Below are positions 8,161-16,720 of a stretch of DNA of 64,000 nucleotides, piece by piece. Below the pieces are notes generated by a model. It had not been told where the DNA came from, searched no databases, and saw only the letters and a list, made by a program, of their open reading frames with translations. Positions within the stretch are counted from its first letter, which is position 1, and every line of letters starts with the position of its first letter. Source of the stretch: an uncultured Mycobacterium sp. (lineage in GTDB: Bacteria > Actinomycetota > Actinomycetes > Mycobacteriales > Mycobacteriaceae); assembly GCA_900078375.1 (NCBI GenBank), contig FLQS01000026.1, positions 1-64,000 of the forward strand, in the 5' to 3' direction. Made by a program: the position numbers and the translations under genes.

Positions 8161-9092
8161 CAGGCCGCACCGTGTCCGCGGGCACGTCGAGCCCGAATCA
8201 GCCCGGAGGCGAAGACCCGCAGTCGCCGTCGAACGCTCACCGAGGCCCGCTGGCTGAACACCGCGAAGTCGATGGCCTCGATGCGGTCCAGGATCTCCGA
8301 ATACAGCGTGAATGCTGTTGCCACACAGGGTCTCGACCGCGGCGCGAGCAGTGCGATGCCCTTGCTGGCCTCCCGGTAGACCGTGCGGGTGACATCGTGC
8401 TGTGCCATCAGCGCGCGGCGGACCTTGGGGTCGGTGTGACGGTGTTGGTGGCACCACGTCAGCAGGTCACGGTCCACGTCGAACGCGGCGAGTTCGTCGG
8501 CGGGTAGGTAGACCCGGTTGCGTTCGAGGTCCTCGTCGACGTCGCGCAGGAAGTTTGTCAGCTGGAACGCCCGACCCAGCGCCTCGGCGTACGGCGCGGC
8601 TTCATCTGCGGGCCCGACGGTTCCGAGGATCGGCAGCATCTCCAAGCCGATGACGGCGGCCGAGCCACGCATGTAACGGTTGAGCGCCGCACGGTCCGGA
8701 TAGTCGGTGACGGTGAGGTCCATCCGCATCGACGTCAGGAAGTCGTCGAATAGGTCCAACGGGATGCGGTAGGTGCGGGCGGTGTGCAGCACTGCGGCCA
8801 GCACCGGCTCCGTCTCGTCGGCCGTGCCACTGAAGAACTTGGCCGACAACCGGTCCAGGCGCTTCTCGCGCTCGGCCGTGCTGGCGCCGGCAGCCATATC
8901 GTCCAGGATGTCGTCGGCGTAGCGGGCGAACCCGTACAGCGCATGCACCGCCGGCCGCTGTGATGGCGCCAGTAGCCGGGTGGCCAGGAAGTAGGTCCGG
9001 CCGTGCTCGGCATTGAGACGCCGGCAGTAGCGGTAGGACTCGCACAACTGAGTATCGTCGATCCCCGCGGCGTGTAACTCGGCGTGGATCAT
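8160..9092 (-). CDS. crtB: Phytoene synthase
   Basis: 310 residues, the usual CrtB length. The first Asp-rich motif is 'RYADDILDDMA' (residues 58-67) and the second is 'LTNFLRDVDEDLERNRVYLP' (about 185-204). Both bind the Mg-diphosphates during head-to-head condensation of two GGPP to phytoene. 'YFLATRLL' near residue 35 is also typical. The start codon lies 2 bp after the crtI stop. No GGPP synthase gene (crtE) is present in the window, so the precursor must come from elsewhere in the genome. Confidence 0.93.
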   Translation of the reverse strand: MIHAELHAAGIDDTQLCESYRYCRRLNAEHGRTYFLATRLLAPSQRPAVHALYGFARYADDILDDMAAGASTAEREKRLDRLSAKFFSGTADETEPVLAAVLHTARTYRIPLDLFDDFLTSMRMDLTVTDYPDRAALNRYMRGSAAVIGLEMLPILGTVGPADEAAPYAEALGRAFQLTNFLRDVDEDLERNRVYLPADELAAFDVDRDLLTWCHQHRHTDPKVRRALMAQHDVTRTVYREASKGIALLAPRSRPCVATAFTLYSEILDRIEAIDFAVFSQRASVSVRRRLRVFASGLIRARRARGHGAA

Positions 9093-9094
9093 CG

Positions 9095-10606
9095 CTACCT
9101 GCTTCCGGAGCTGACGATGGTGCGCGTGCGGGAGAGATCGGGGGCGCCGGTGACCCGGTCGGCGGCCAGCCGCCCGGAGATCAGCGCGGTGGGCATGCCA
9201 ACGCCTGGCACGGTCGACCCGCCGGCCAGCACGGCGTTCTCGATCCCGCGAACCATGTTGGCGGGCCGGAACGGACCGGTCTGGGCGAACGTGTGCGCCA
9301 ACGCGAACGGGCTGCCCGCGGTCATACCCTGGCGAGCCCAGTCCGCTGGCGTGACGACGTCGAGAACCTCTGCGTCGAGCCCGGGCATCAGCCGTGCGAT
9401 CGCGGTCGCCACCACCTCACTGGCGTAGCCCTGCCCCACTGATTCCCAATCGACCACGCCCACTTCGAGATTCGGGGCGGGAGCCAGAACATAGAGCAGG
9501 TCACGACCGGACGGGGCGAGGGTCGGGTCTCCCGCGGTCGGCCTGGTCACCAGCAGCGACGGATCGCTCATCAGCACGCCGTCACGGGTGATCTCGCTGA
9601 AGGTGTCAGCCCACTTGGCTCCGAAGCTGATGTTGTGATGTGCCAGGCGCTCGCCGACCGCAGGCACGCCGACGTGGGCGACCACCGCCGACGGAGCCGG
9701 GCGCACCTTGACCGGGCGCCGCGGTGTGCGCCCCAACAACTGATAGGTCAGCGGCAGCTCGGTCGTGAGAACCACTGCGTCGCAGGCAATTCGGTCATCT
9801 CCCACGTGCGCCGCGGTCACCCGCGAACCGCTGCGTTCCAGCGCGGTCACCCTCGATCCGTAGCGGAACTTCACCCCCGCCGCCGCGGCGACCGCCGCCA
9901 TCGCTTCGGGCACCGCGCGCATGCCTCCGCGCGGAAAGTAGACGCCGGCAACGGTGTCCATGTAGGCGATCACCGCGTACGCGGCCAGCGCCCGCTGCGG
10001 CGGCACACCGGCATAGAGCGCCTGGAAGGTGAAGATCCGCTGCACGCGTTCATCGGTGACGAACCGGCTGACCATCCGTTCCCAACCGCGGAACCCGCCG
10101 ATCGCGGCCAGCCGGGCCAACTGCGGGGTCAGCAGCGACAGCGGCGACGCGAAGTTGGCGGCGATGAAGCCGTCGAACTCCAGCCGGTAGAGCTCGGTGA
10201 GCCAGTCACGCAGCCGCAGATAACCGGCGGCCTGCTCGGGACCGGCGAAGTCTTCGATCGCCGCAGCCATCGCGCCGGCGCCGGGGTGCACGTCCAGTGC
10301 ACTGCCGTCGGCGAAGGTTGCCCGGTAGGCCGGGTCGACGGGCATGAGGTCGAGATGGTCGGCCATCGACGCACCGACCGCGGTGAACGCATCGGCGATG
10401 ATGTCGGGCATGGTCAGGACGGTCGGGCCGGTGTCGATCCGGTAGCCGGCGATATCGGCCTGGCCCATGCGCCCGCCCGGGAACGGGTGGCGCTCGACCA
10501 CGGTGACCGAGCGGCCGCGGCCGGCCAGGTGTAGCGCGGCTGACAAGCCTGAGAGGCCGGCTCCGACGACCACCACATGGTCGGTGACACCAGGCACGCT
10601 ACGCAT
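9095..10606 (-). CDS. crtI: Phytoene desaturase
   Basis: 503 residues from the ATG at 10606; the in-frame extension to 10852 is rejected because the FAD motif 'VVVVGAGLSGLSAALHLAGRG' begins only ten residues after this ATG. 'VVERHPFPGGRMGQ' and the C-terminal 'NAVLAGGSTVPGVGMPTALISGRLAADRV' are bacterial CrtI signatures. It converts phytoene to lycopene with FAD. It is the first gene of the seven-gene carotenoid operon, so the promoter should lie in 10607-10842. Confidence 0.93.
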   Translation of the reverse strand: MRSVPGVTDHVVVVGAGLSGLSAALHLAGRGRSVTVVERHPFPGGRMGQADIAGYRIDTGPTVLTMPDIIADAFTAVGASMADHLDLMPVDPAYRATFADGSALDVHPGAGAMAAAIEDFAGPEQAAGYLRLRDWLTELYRLEFDGFIAANFASPLSLLTPQLARLAAIGGFRGWERMVSRFVTDERVQRIFTFQALYAGVPPQRALAAYAVIAYMDTVAGVYFPRGGMRAVPEAMAAVAAAAGVKFRYGSRVTALERSGSRVTAAHVGDDRIACDAVVLTTELPLTYQLLGRTPRRPVKVRPAPSAVVAHVGVPAVGERLAHHNISFGAKWADTFSEITRDGVLMSDPSLLVTRPTAGDPTLAPSGRDLLYVLAPAPNLEVGVVDWESVGQGYASEVVATAIARLMPGLDAEVLDVVTPADWARQGMTAGSPFALAHTFAQTGPFRPANMVRGIENAVLAGGSTVPGVGMPTALISGRLAADRVTGAPDLSRTRTIVSSGSR

Positions 10607-10842
10607 CAGTCGCTCCTCTCCCCGCCGAGGGCTTGGTTCGCCCAGACCGAGCACTCGTGACGTACCCCGCCTGATGCCTTTGCAATCACAAGGGGATGCG
10701 TCGGGTGGGGTGGCAGGAGCCCGTGACCGGCGCGTCGAGCGGCCGAACGAACGACATGGAGTCCCGCCGATTATCGCAGCTCGGTGTTGACCGATCAACG
10801 GTTCGGGCGGCCGGACCGCACTTGGGCTGACATGCTCGTCAC
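10607..10842. other. Divergent intergenic region between crtI and the CxxC repeat gene
   Basis: This 236-bp stretch must hold the promoter of the carotenoid operon (minus) and of the repeat gene (plus). I could not pick a convincing -35/-10 pair or a MerR/CarH-type inverted repeat here. Confidence 0.4.
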
Positions 10843-11328
10843 GTGAAATCACTCGCCGTCATGAACCCACCCGAGTCGCCGGCGATAGCCGGCTCGGTCT
10901 CGACCACCGACAGCGCGGTCGTCGCCGGATCGATCACCACCGTGCGCAGCGCGGTGGTCGCCGGATCCATCAGCACCTTTGACAGCGCGGCGGTCGCCAA
11001 CTCGATCGCCACCGTCGGGAGTGCGTTCATCGCCGGAGCGATCGCGACCGCAGGCAGCGCCGTCGTGGCCGGCTCGGTTGCGACCGCAGGCAGCGCCGTC
11101 GTCGCCGGCTCGGTCGCCACCGCGGGCAGCGCCGTCATCGCAGGCAGCGCACTCACCGTCCTATCCGTCCGGTTGCGTGAGTGCGTGGCGTGCCTGGCCT
11201 GTTTCGCCTGCCGTCGCTGCGCGGGTTGCATCGGCTGTGCCCGATGCACCGACTGCGTCGGTTGTGTCGGGTGCTACAACTGCTCGGGACTGCGCAACGC
11301 AGTGGGGCTCCAGGACGTGCACGCCTAG
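10843..11328 (+). CDS. Repeat protein: 12-residue Ala/Val/Ser repeats followed by a CxxC ladder
   Basis: 161 residues from the GTG at 10843 (an ATG at 10861 is an alternative). Residues 12-107 are eight copies of a 12-residue unit such as 'SAVVAGSVATAG'. Residues 114-147 contain twelve cysteines spaced exactly every third residue (CVACLACFACRRCAGC and so on), and the protein ends 'GLRNAVGLQDVHA'. Regular small-hydrophobic periodicity with in-register Cys suggests a beta-solenoid in which the Cys line one face, possibly binding metal or forming disulfides; this is inference. There is no signal peptide or membrane segment. It is 21 bp upstream of the SDR gene. I do not recognise a named family. 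Confidence 0.6.
   Translation: MKSLAVMNPPESPAIAGSVSTTDSAVVAGSITTVRSAVVAGSISTFDSAAVANSIATVGSAFIAGAIATAGSAVVAGSVATAGSAVVAGSVATAGSAVIAGSALTVLSVRLRECVACLACFACRRCAGCIGCARCTDCVGCVGCYNCSGLRNAVGLQDVHA
10876..11163 (+). repeat. Eight 36-bp coding tandem repeats
   Basis: The 36-bp DNA period corresponds to the 12-residue protein repeat. Copies 5 and 6 are almost identical at the DNA level, while the outer copies diverge. This suggests growth by slippage or unequal exchange. Confidence 0.75.
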
Positions 11329-11349
11329 CCCCGCAGAAAGGGTCGGGGC

Positions 11350-12090
11350 ATGACACAGCTGAACGGGAAAGTCGCGCTGGTGACAGGCGCGTCGTCGGGC
11401 CTCGGGGCCGCGACAGCGCAATTGTTCGCCGAGCGCGGAGCCACGGTGTTCGGCATCGCACGTGATTCCGAGCGGATGGCGACGGTGTTCGAATCGGTTC
11501 CCGGCGGTGCGTACGCCTCGGTCGACATCACCAGCGCGCAGGCCTGCAAGGACGCCGTCGCCCAGTGCGTCGAACGCTTCGGCCGCGTCGACGTTGTGGT
11601 GAACGCGGCGGGCTTTCACCAGATGCGGAACACCACATCGGTCACCGACGAGGACTGGGACTACGACCTCGCAGTCAACCTCAACGGCCCCTTCTACCTG
11701 ATCCGGGCGGCGCTCCCGCACCTGCTGGACGTTGGCGGCAATATCGTCAATGTCGCCTCCATCGCCGGCATCGAGGGCGAGGTCTACTCCGCGGCGTACT
11801 GCGCCGCCAAACACGGACTGGTCGGCATGACCAAGGCCCTGGCGATCGAATACACCAAGGAGCAGTTGCGGGTGAACGTGATCTGCCCGGGTGGGATGCT
11901 CACCCCGCAGGTGACGGAGTTCAAGACCCCCGACGACGCGGACTGGAACCTGATCATGCGGATCGCCGCGCCCCGCGGGATGATGGCGCCCGTCGACGTG
12001 GCAAAGGTGATCGCGTTCCTGGCCAGCGACGACGCGACGACGATCCATGGCGCGGTCTACAACGTCGACAACGGCAAGACCGCCGGCTAG
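11350..12090 (+). CDS. Short-chain dehydrogenase/reductase (SDR)
   Basis: 246 residues of the classical SDR type. It has cofactor loop 'TGASSGLG' (12-19), 'NAAG' (85-88), catalytic Ser137 in 'NVASIAG' and Tyr150-x3-Lys154 in 'YCAAK'. The substrate-loop sequence 'ICPGGMLTP' follows. It resembles 3-oxoacyl-ACP-reductase-like and sugar/steroid dehydrogenases; the substrate is unknown. It may be co-transcribed with the CxxC repeat gene 21 bp upstream. Confidence 0.88.
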   Translation: MTQLNGKVALVTGASSGLGAATAQLFAERGATVFGIARDSERMATVFESVPGGAYASVDITSAQACKDAVAQCVERFGRVDVVVNAAGFHQMRNTTSVTDEDWDYDLAVNLNGPFYLIRAALPHLLDVGGNIVNVASIAGIEGEVYSAAYCAAKHGLVGMTKALAIEYTKEQLRVNVICPGGMLTPQVTEFKTPDDADWNLIMRIAAPRGMMAPVDVAKVIAFLASDDATTIHGAVYNVDNGKTAG

Positions 12091-12150
12091 CCCGGCCAGC
12101 GGGCTGGGGGTGCCCCCCGCCGAAGGCCAGGGGGAGAGCGAAGCGGGGAA

Positions 12151-12603
12151 CTAGCTGGCCTCGAAATGCCGGCGGATGCCGGCCAGCATCTCCTTGTGGG
12201 CCTCGACCGCCTGGCGGACGGTGACGGTCAGCAGCGGGCATGGCGCGGTGAACCGGATTCGTTCGGTCAGCCGGGTTCCAGCCGGTATCGGCTCGAAGGA
12301 GATCACCGAATCCAGGCGAACCGCCGGGAACTGACGAGCCTGGCTGAGCACCGGGCCGGCCGAGGGCACCTCGAGCCTGGCTGTGTAGGTGATGGGCAGG
12401 CTCACGACGCCCAGCGGGATGCGGTCGCGGACGCGGTAGACCTGTACGTAACCGTCGCCGGTATCGGTGCGCGACAGGCTCTCGACCGACACCACCAAAG
12501 GGTGCACGTCCCTGATGTTGTTCAGATCGACGTAGTGAGCCCGAACGTCGTCGGGGGTGCCGGGCACGTCCTGGATGAGGACGCGGTCGACAGGGCCGGC
12601 CAT
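12151..12603 (-). CDS. SRPBCC (START-like) superfamily protein
   Basis: 150 residues with the helix-grip pattern: an N-terminal strand 'VDRVLIQDVPGTPDDVRAHYV', a central antiparallel sheet ('YVQVYRVRDRIPLGVV', 'ITYTARLEV', 'LDSVISFEPIPAGTRLTERI') and a C-terminal helix 'AVEAHKEMLAGIRRHFEAS'. It probably binds a hydrophobic ligand, as polyketide-cyclase-like SRPBCC proteins do. It is downstream of the DUF732 gene with a 6-bp gap and faces the SDR gene. Confidence 0.75.
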   Translation of the reverse strand: MAGPVDRVLIQDVPGTPDDVRAHYVDLNNIRDVHPLVVSVESLSRTDTGDGYVQVYRVRDRIPLGVVSLPITYTARLEVPSAGPVLSQARQFPAVRLDSVISFEPIPAGTRLTERIRFTAPCPLLTVTVRQAVEAHKEMLAGIRRHFEAS

Positions 12604-12609
12604 CGCGAG

Positions 12610-12948
12610 CTACTGAACGGCCGCCCGCTGCAGTACGCCGACCTGATCCGGGCAGTACGTGGCGATCGCTGCGCCGAGGAACTGGATCGCCTGGCCCTGC
12701 GTGCTGTCCAACGGCAGGTTGGTCAGGATGAACTTGGCGGACGCGTAGGTGTCTTTATCCAGACCGGTGGCCAGCCGCTTGCAGGTGATCTTGCCGATCC
12801 ACGCGTTGTAGTCACGAGGCCCGTAGATCCCGAAGGTGTGCAGCTGGTTGGCGAAGTCCGTGTCGGGATCGGCGTGCGACGGCGCGGCCAGGACAATCGG
12901 CGCCGCAACGGCCGCAACGGCAGCCATGGCAAGCCTCGTAACGTTCAT
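12610..12948 (-). CDS. DUF732 secreted protein
   Basis: 112 residues from the ATG at 12948; a longer opening to 13008 adds a non-signal-like leader and is rejected. The N-terminal signal peptide 'MNVTRLAMAAVAAVAAPIVL' ends at 'AAPSHA-DPD'. The mature part 'FANQLHTFGIYGP...AWIGKITCKRLATG' and the distal Cys in 'ATYCPDQ' are typical of mycobacterial DUF732 proteins, where two cysteines form a disulfide. Function is unknown. Confidence 0.85.
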   Translation of the reverse strand: MNVTRLAMAAVAAVAAPIVLAAPSHADPDTDFANQLHTFGIYGPRDYNAWIGKITCKRLATGLDKDTYASAKFILTNLPLDSTQGQAIQFLGAAIATYCPDQVGVLQRAAVQ

Positions 12949-13103
12949 GGGCAAGATTGTAGGACAGCTAAACACCGCCGCAAGAGCCATACCGCACAAT
13001 TGCCCCACTGACGCCTGAATCTCATTTCGGGGGATGATGTGACCTCACCCACGATTGGCCGAGGGGGATCGATTGCCGAAGCTACCGGGGGGTATCGTCC
13101 GAT

Positions 13104-13140
13104 CAGTTAAGTGAGCTAATCTCTCAGTTAAATCAGCTAA
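13104..13140. promoter_or_regulatory. Tandem AGYTAA motifs upstream of mmpS-mmpL
   Basis: CAGTTAAGTGAGCTAA at 13104-13119 and CAGTTAAATCAGCTAA at 13125-13140 start 21 bp apart, giving four AGYTAA half-sites with 9, 12 and 9-bp steps. It is an AT-rich island in GC-rich DNA about 120 bp before mmpS, and plausibly an operator. No regulator gene is adjacent. Confidence 0.55.
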
Positions 13141-13176
13141 GCTGTCGCGACCAGACACGAAGAAAACGGGGTTGAG

Positions 13177-13245
13177 ATGAGACGGACGGCCGCGCTCATG
13201 AATAGCGCTGAAGGAGTCATCGCGCTGTTCGTGTCGGCCTCGTAA
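13177..13245 (+). CDS. Possible 22-codon leader peptide upstream of mmpS
   Basis: An ATG at 13177, preceded by a GGGG stretch, opens a 22-codon frame (starts MRRTAALM, ends LFVSAS) that stops at 13245, 17 bp before the mmpS ATG. mmpS itself has no good ribosome site, so translation through the leader could deliver ribosomes to it. No regulatory codon run is seen. It could be chance. Confidence 0.3.
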   Translation: MRRTAALMNSAEGVIALFVSAS

Positions 13246-13262
13246 TCTCGTCGGGCGATCCT

Positions 13263-13694
13263 ATGGTCAAGGCATTGAGGCGGGCGTGGATTCCGCTGGT
13301 CATTGTTATCGTGGTGGCTCTTGCCGCGTTCGGTGTCGTCCGACTGCACGGCGTCTTCGGGAAGACCGAACTCACCCGGCCCGGCAGCGGCCTGGCCAAC
13401 GACACCAAGCCGTTCAACCCCAAGCAGGTGACGTATCAGATCTTCGGCCCCGAGGGCGCGGTGGCAACCATCAACTACCTAGACCTCGACGCACAGCCGC
13501 AGATCGCGCGTGACATCACGCTGCCCTGGTCGCTCACCCTCACCACAACCGCCCCGGCTGCCAGCGCGAATATCGTGGCCCAGGGCGACACCGACACCAT
13601 TGGCTGCCGCATCCTGGTCGACGGTGTGCTCAAGGATGAGAAGACGTCAACCGGTGTCAACGCCCAGACCTTTTGCCTGGTGAAGTCCGCATGA
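13263..13694 (+). CDS. MmpS-family membrane protein
   Basis: 143 residues. A single N-terminal membrane segment ('AWIPLVIVIVVALAAFGVVRL', residues 8-28) precedes an extracytoplasmic beta-rich domain with the family features 'KQVTYQIFGPEGAVATINYLD', 'LPWSLTLTTTAPAA' and the Cys pair in 'IGCRILVDGVLKDE' and 'AQTFCLV'. MmpS proteins are periplasmic accessories of MmpL transporters. The stop overlaps the mmpL start by 4 bp (ATGA), so translation is coupled. Confidence 0.92.
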   Translation: MVKALRRAWIPLVIVIVVALAAFGVVRLHGVFGKTELTRPGSGLANDTKPFNPKQVTYQIFGPEGAVATINYLDLDAQPQIARDITLPWSLTLTTTAPAASANIVAQGDTDTIGCRILVDGVLKDEKTSTGVNAQTFCLVKSA

Positions 13695-16579
13695 CAGACC
13701 TCCAGGCCCCACCCAAGAAGAACCCGCTCATCCCCCGGTTCGTCCGGGCCTTCTCGGTGCCGATCGTGCTCTTGTGGCTGGGCCTCGTCGTCGTCCTCAG
13801 CGTCGCTGTGCCGTCGCTGGAGCAGGTGAGCCAAGAGCACACGGTGTCGTTGGCGCCCGAGGACGCGCCGTCGATGAAGGCGATGAAGCAGGTCGGCAAG
13901 ACCTTCCAGGAGTTCGATTCCAACAGCAGCGCCATGGTCCTGTTGGAAGGCGACCAGCGCCTGGGCCCTGAAGCGCACCACTACTACGACAACCTGATCC
14001 AGAAGCTGCGCGCCGACACCAAGCACGTCGAGCACATCCAGGACTTCTGGGGCGATCCGCTGACCGCCGCCGGCTCTCAGAGCGCCGACGGCAAGGCCGC
14101 CTACGTCCAGCTGTACCTGGCCGGGAACCAGGGCGAGGCCCTGGCCAACGAGTCGATCGACGCGGTCTCCAAGATCGTCGCGGCCAATCCGCCGCCGGCC
14201 GGAATCAAGGTCTTCGTCACCGGCCCAACGGCATTGAGCCACGATCAACACAACGCCGGCGACTCGGCCGTCAAGCTGATCGAGGGCATCACGATCGCCG
14301 TCATCTTCGTGATGTTGCTCTTGGTCTACCGCTCCATCACGACGGTGATCCTCGTGCTGGTCATGGTGTTCACCGAACTCACCGCGGCCCGCGGCGTCAT
14401 CGCCTTCCTCGGCCACTACGAGCTCATCGGGCTGTCGACGTTCGCGGTGAACCTGCTGGCAACTCTGGCGATCGCGGCCGCCACCGACTATGCGATCTTC
14501 CTCATCGGCCGCTATCACGAAGCGAGGCTGACCGGCGAAGACCGTGAGACGGCGTTCTACTCGATGTACCACGGCACCGCCCACGTGATTCTGGGCTCGG
14601 GCCTGACCATCGCGGGTGCGACCTTCTGTCTGCACTTCACCCGGCTGCCCTATTTCCAATCGCTGGGCTTCCCGCTGGCGATCGGCATGCTGGTCGTCGT
14701 CTTCGCGGCATTGACCCTCGGCGCCGCTGTCATCTCGATCGGCGCGCGGTTCGGCCTGTTCGAGCCCAAACGGAAGTTGAACACCCACAGCTGGCGGCGC
14801 GTCGGAACCGCGGTGGTCCGCTGGCCCGGACCGATCCTCGTCGCCTCGATCGCACTGTCCCTGATCGGGCTGCTGGCGCTGCCGTCGTACAAGACCAACT
14901 ACAACGACCGCTACTACCTGCCCGGCGACATTCCGGCCAACCAGGGCTACGCGGCCGCCGACCGACACTTCCCGCAAGCCCGGATGAACCCCGAGCTCCT
15001 GCTCATCGAAACCGACCACGATGTGCGCAACCCGGCCGACATGCTCGTCGTCGACCGGATCGCCAAGTCGGTGTTCCATATTCCTGGCATCGGCCGGGTG
15101 CAGACGATCACCCGCCCGCTGGGTACCCCGATCGAGCACACCTCGATCCCGTTCATCATCAGCATGCAGGGCACCAACCAGACGATGAACATGTCCTACC
15201 TGCAGGACCGCATGAAGGACATGCTGAAGATGGGCGACGAGCTGCAGGTCACCATCGACACGATGGAGCGCATGCTGCTGCTGACCAAAGAGATGGTCGG
15301 CATCACCCACAGCATGGTCGGCAAGACCAAGCAGATGGTCGCCGACACCAACCAAATCCGGGACCAGATCGCCAATTTCGACGACTTCTTCCGGCCCATC
15401 CGCAATTACCTGTACTGGGAACCGCACTGCTACGACATCCCGCTGTGCTACTCGATTCGGTCGATCTTCGACGCGCTCGACGGAATCGACACTCTCAGTG
15501 ACGATCTCGGGGCGCTGGTCGTCGACATGGACAGGCTCGACGTCCTGATGCCGAAGATGGTCCAGATCATGCCGCCGATGATCGCGACCATGAAGACCAT
15601 GAAATCGACGATGCTGACGATGCAGTCGACGATGGGTGGCCTGCAGAACCAGATGGACGCCATGCAGCAGAACGCGACCGCGCTGGGGCAGGCCTACGAC
15701 GCGTCGAAGAACGACGACTCGTTCTATCTGCCACCCGAGGTGTTCGACAACCCGGAATTCAAGCGCGGCCTGAAGATGTTCGTCTCGCCGGACGGAAAAG
15801 CGGTGCGGTTCATCATCTCCCATGAAGGAGACCCCGCGACGCCCGAAGGCATCTCACACATCGACAAGATCAAGGCGGCCGCCTTCGAGGCGATCAAGGG
15901 CACTCCACTGGAGGGGTCGAAGGTCTATCTCGGCGGCACCGCATCGGTCTACAAGGACATGCAGCAGGGCGCCAACTACGACCTGATGATCGCCGGCATC
16001 GCGGCGCTGTGCCTGATCTTCATCATCATGCTGGTGATCACCAGAAGCGTGGTGGCGGCGGCGGTGATCGTGGGCACGGTGGTGCTGTCGCTTGGCGCTT
16101 CGTTCGGGCTCTCGGTGCTGCTCTGGCAACACATCCTGGGTCAACCATTGCACTGGCTCGTACTCGCGATGGCGGTCATCATCCTGCTGGCGGTGGGATC
16201 GGACTACAACCTGCTCCTGGTGGCCCGGTTCAAGGAGGAGATCCATGCCGGGTTGAACACCGGGATCATCCGCGCAATGGCCGGCAGTGGGTCGGTGGTG
16301 ACCTCGGCCGGGTTGGTGTTCGCCTTCACCATGGCCTCGATGTCGGTCAGTCCCCTTCGGGTCGGTGGCCAGGTGGGAACGACGATCGCGCTCGGCCTGT
16401 TGTTCGACACGCTGGTGGTTCGCTCGTTCATGACACCGGCCATCGCGGCGCTTCTCGGCAAGTGGTTCTGGTGGCCCCAACGGGTGCGTCAGCGCCCGCT
16501 ACCGCAATCGTGGCCGTCGCAGGAGGAATCCGCGGAGCGGCGTTCCGTGGAGGCCGGCACCCCAGGCAGCTCGCCGTGA
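13691..16579 (+). CDS. MmpL-family RND transporter
   Basis: 962 residues from the ATG at 13691, overlapping the mmpS stop. TM1 is near residues 20-40. A periplasmic loop follows ('FWGDPLTAAGSQSADGKAAYVQ'), then TM2-6 with the RND proton-relay region 'ATDYAIFLIGRYHEA'. The second loop is Met-rich ('MLTMQSTMGGLQNQMDAMQ') and holds 'YLYWEPHCYDIPLCYS'. The second TM bundle carries 'GSDYNLLLVARFKEEI'. It exports a lipid, siderophore or related envelope compound; the cargo cannot be told. It is closely related to the protein encoded at 38312-41173. Confidence 0.93.
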   Translation: MTDLQAPPKKNPLIPRFVRAFSVPIVLLWLGLVVVLSVAVPSLEQVSQEHTVSLAPEDAPSMKAMKQVGKTFQEFDSNSSAMVLLEGDQRLGPEAHHYYDNLIQKLRADTKHVEHIQDFWGDPLTAAGSQSADGKAAYVQLYLAGNQGEALANESIDAVSKIVAANPPPAGIKVFVTGPTALSHDQHNAGDSAVKLIEGITIAVIFVMLLLVYRSITTVILVLVMVFTELTAARGVIAFLGHYELIGLSTFAVNLLATLAIAAATDYAIFLIGRYHEARLTGEDRETAFYSMYHGTAHVILGSGLTIAGATFCLHFTRLPYFQSLGFPLAIGMLVVVFAALTLGAAVISIGARFGLFEPKRKLNTHSWRRVGTAVVRWPGPILVASIALSLIGLLALPSYKTNYNDRYYLPGDIPANQGYAAADRHFPQARMNPELLLIETDHDVRNPADMLVVDRIAKSVFHIPGIGRVQTITRPLGTPIEHTSIPFIISMQGTNQTMNMSYLQDRMKDMLKMGDELQVTIDTMERMLLLTKEMVGITHSMVGKTKQMVADTNQIRDQIANFDDFFRPIRNYLYWEPHCYDIPLCYSIRSIFDALDGIDTLSDDLGALVVDMDRLDVLMPKMVQIMPPMIATMKTMKSTMLTMQSTMGGLQNQMDAMQQNATALGQAYDASKNDDSFYLPPEVFDNPEFKRGLKMFVSPDGKAVRFIISHEGDPATPEGISHIDKIKAAAFEAIKGTPLEGSKVYLGGTASVYKDMQQGANYDLMIAGIAALCLIFIIMLVITRSVVAAAVIVGTVVLSLGASFGLSVLLWQHILGQPLHWLVLAMAVIILLAVGSDYNLLLVARFKEEIHAGLNTGIIRAMAGSGSVVTSAGLVFAFTMASMSVSPLRVGGQVGTTIALGLLFDTLVVRSFMTPAIAALLGKWFWWPQRVRQRPLPQSWPSQEESAERRSVEAGTPGSSP

Positions 16580-16720
16580 CCAGCGCGCCGGCCTGACCTG
16601 ACGAGTCGTCGGCTGTTCGGAACCTGTTCAACTCCCGTTCGCGCAGTGGCAAGTCCGGCCATGACTTTGCTGTCATCCTTGACGGCAGCCCCGTTGGCCG
16701 GCCGTCCAGGAAGGACCCTG

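Noticed and set aside
9093..9094. Possible extra gene between crtB and crtI
   Set aside because: Only 2 bp separate the two genes.
12091..12150. Terminator between SDR and SRPBCC genes
   Set aside because: The G/C-rich tract (GGGGGTGCCCCCC) can fold in several ways, with no single clear stem; too ambiguous to call.
13475..15823. 782-codon minus-strand frame (His/Asp/Arg/Val rich)
   Set aside because: Antisense to the MmpL gene, composition typical of the shadow of a GC-rich coding strand, no domain.
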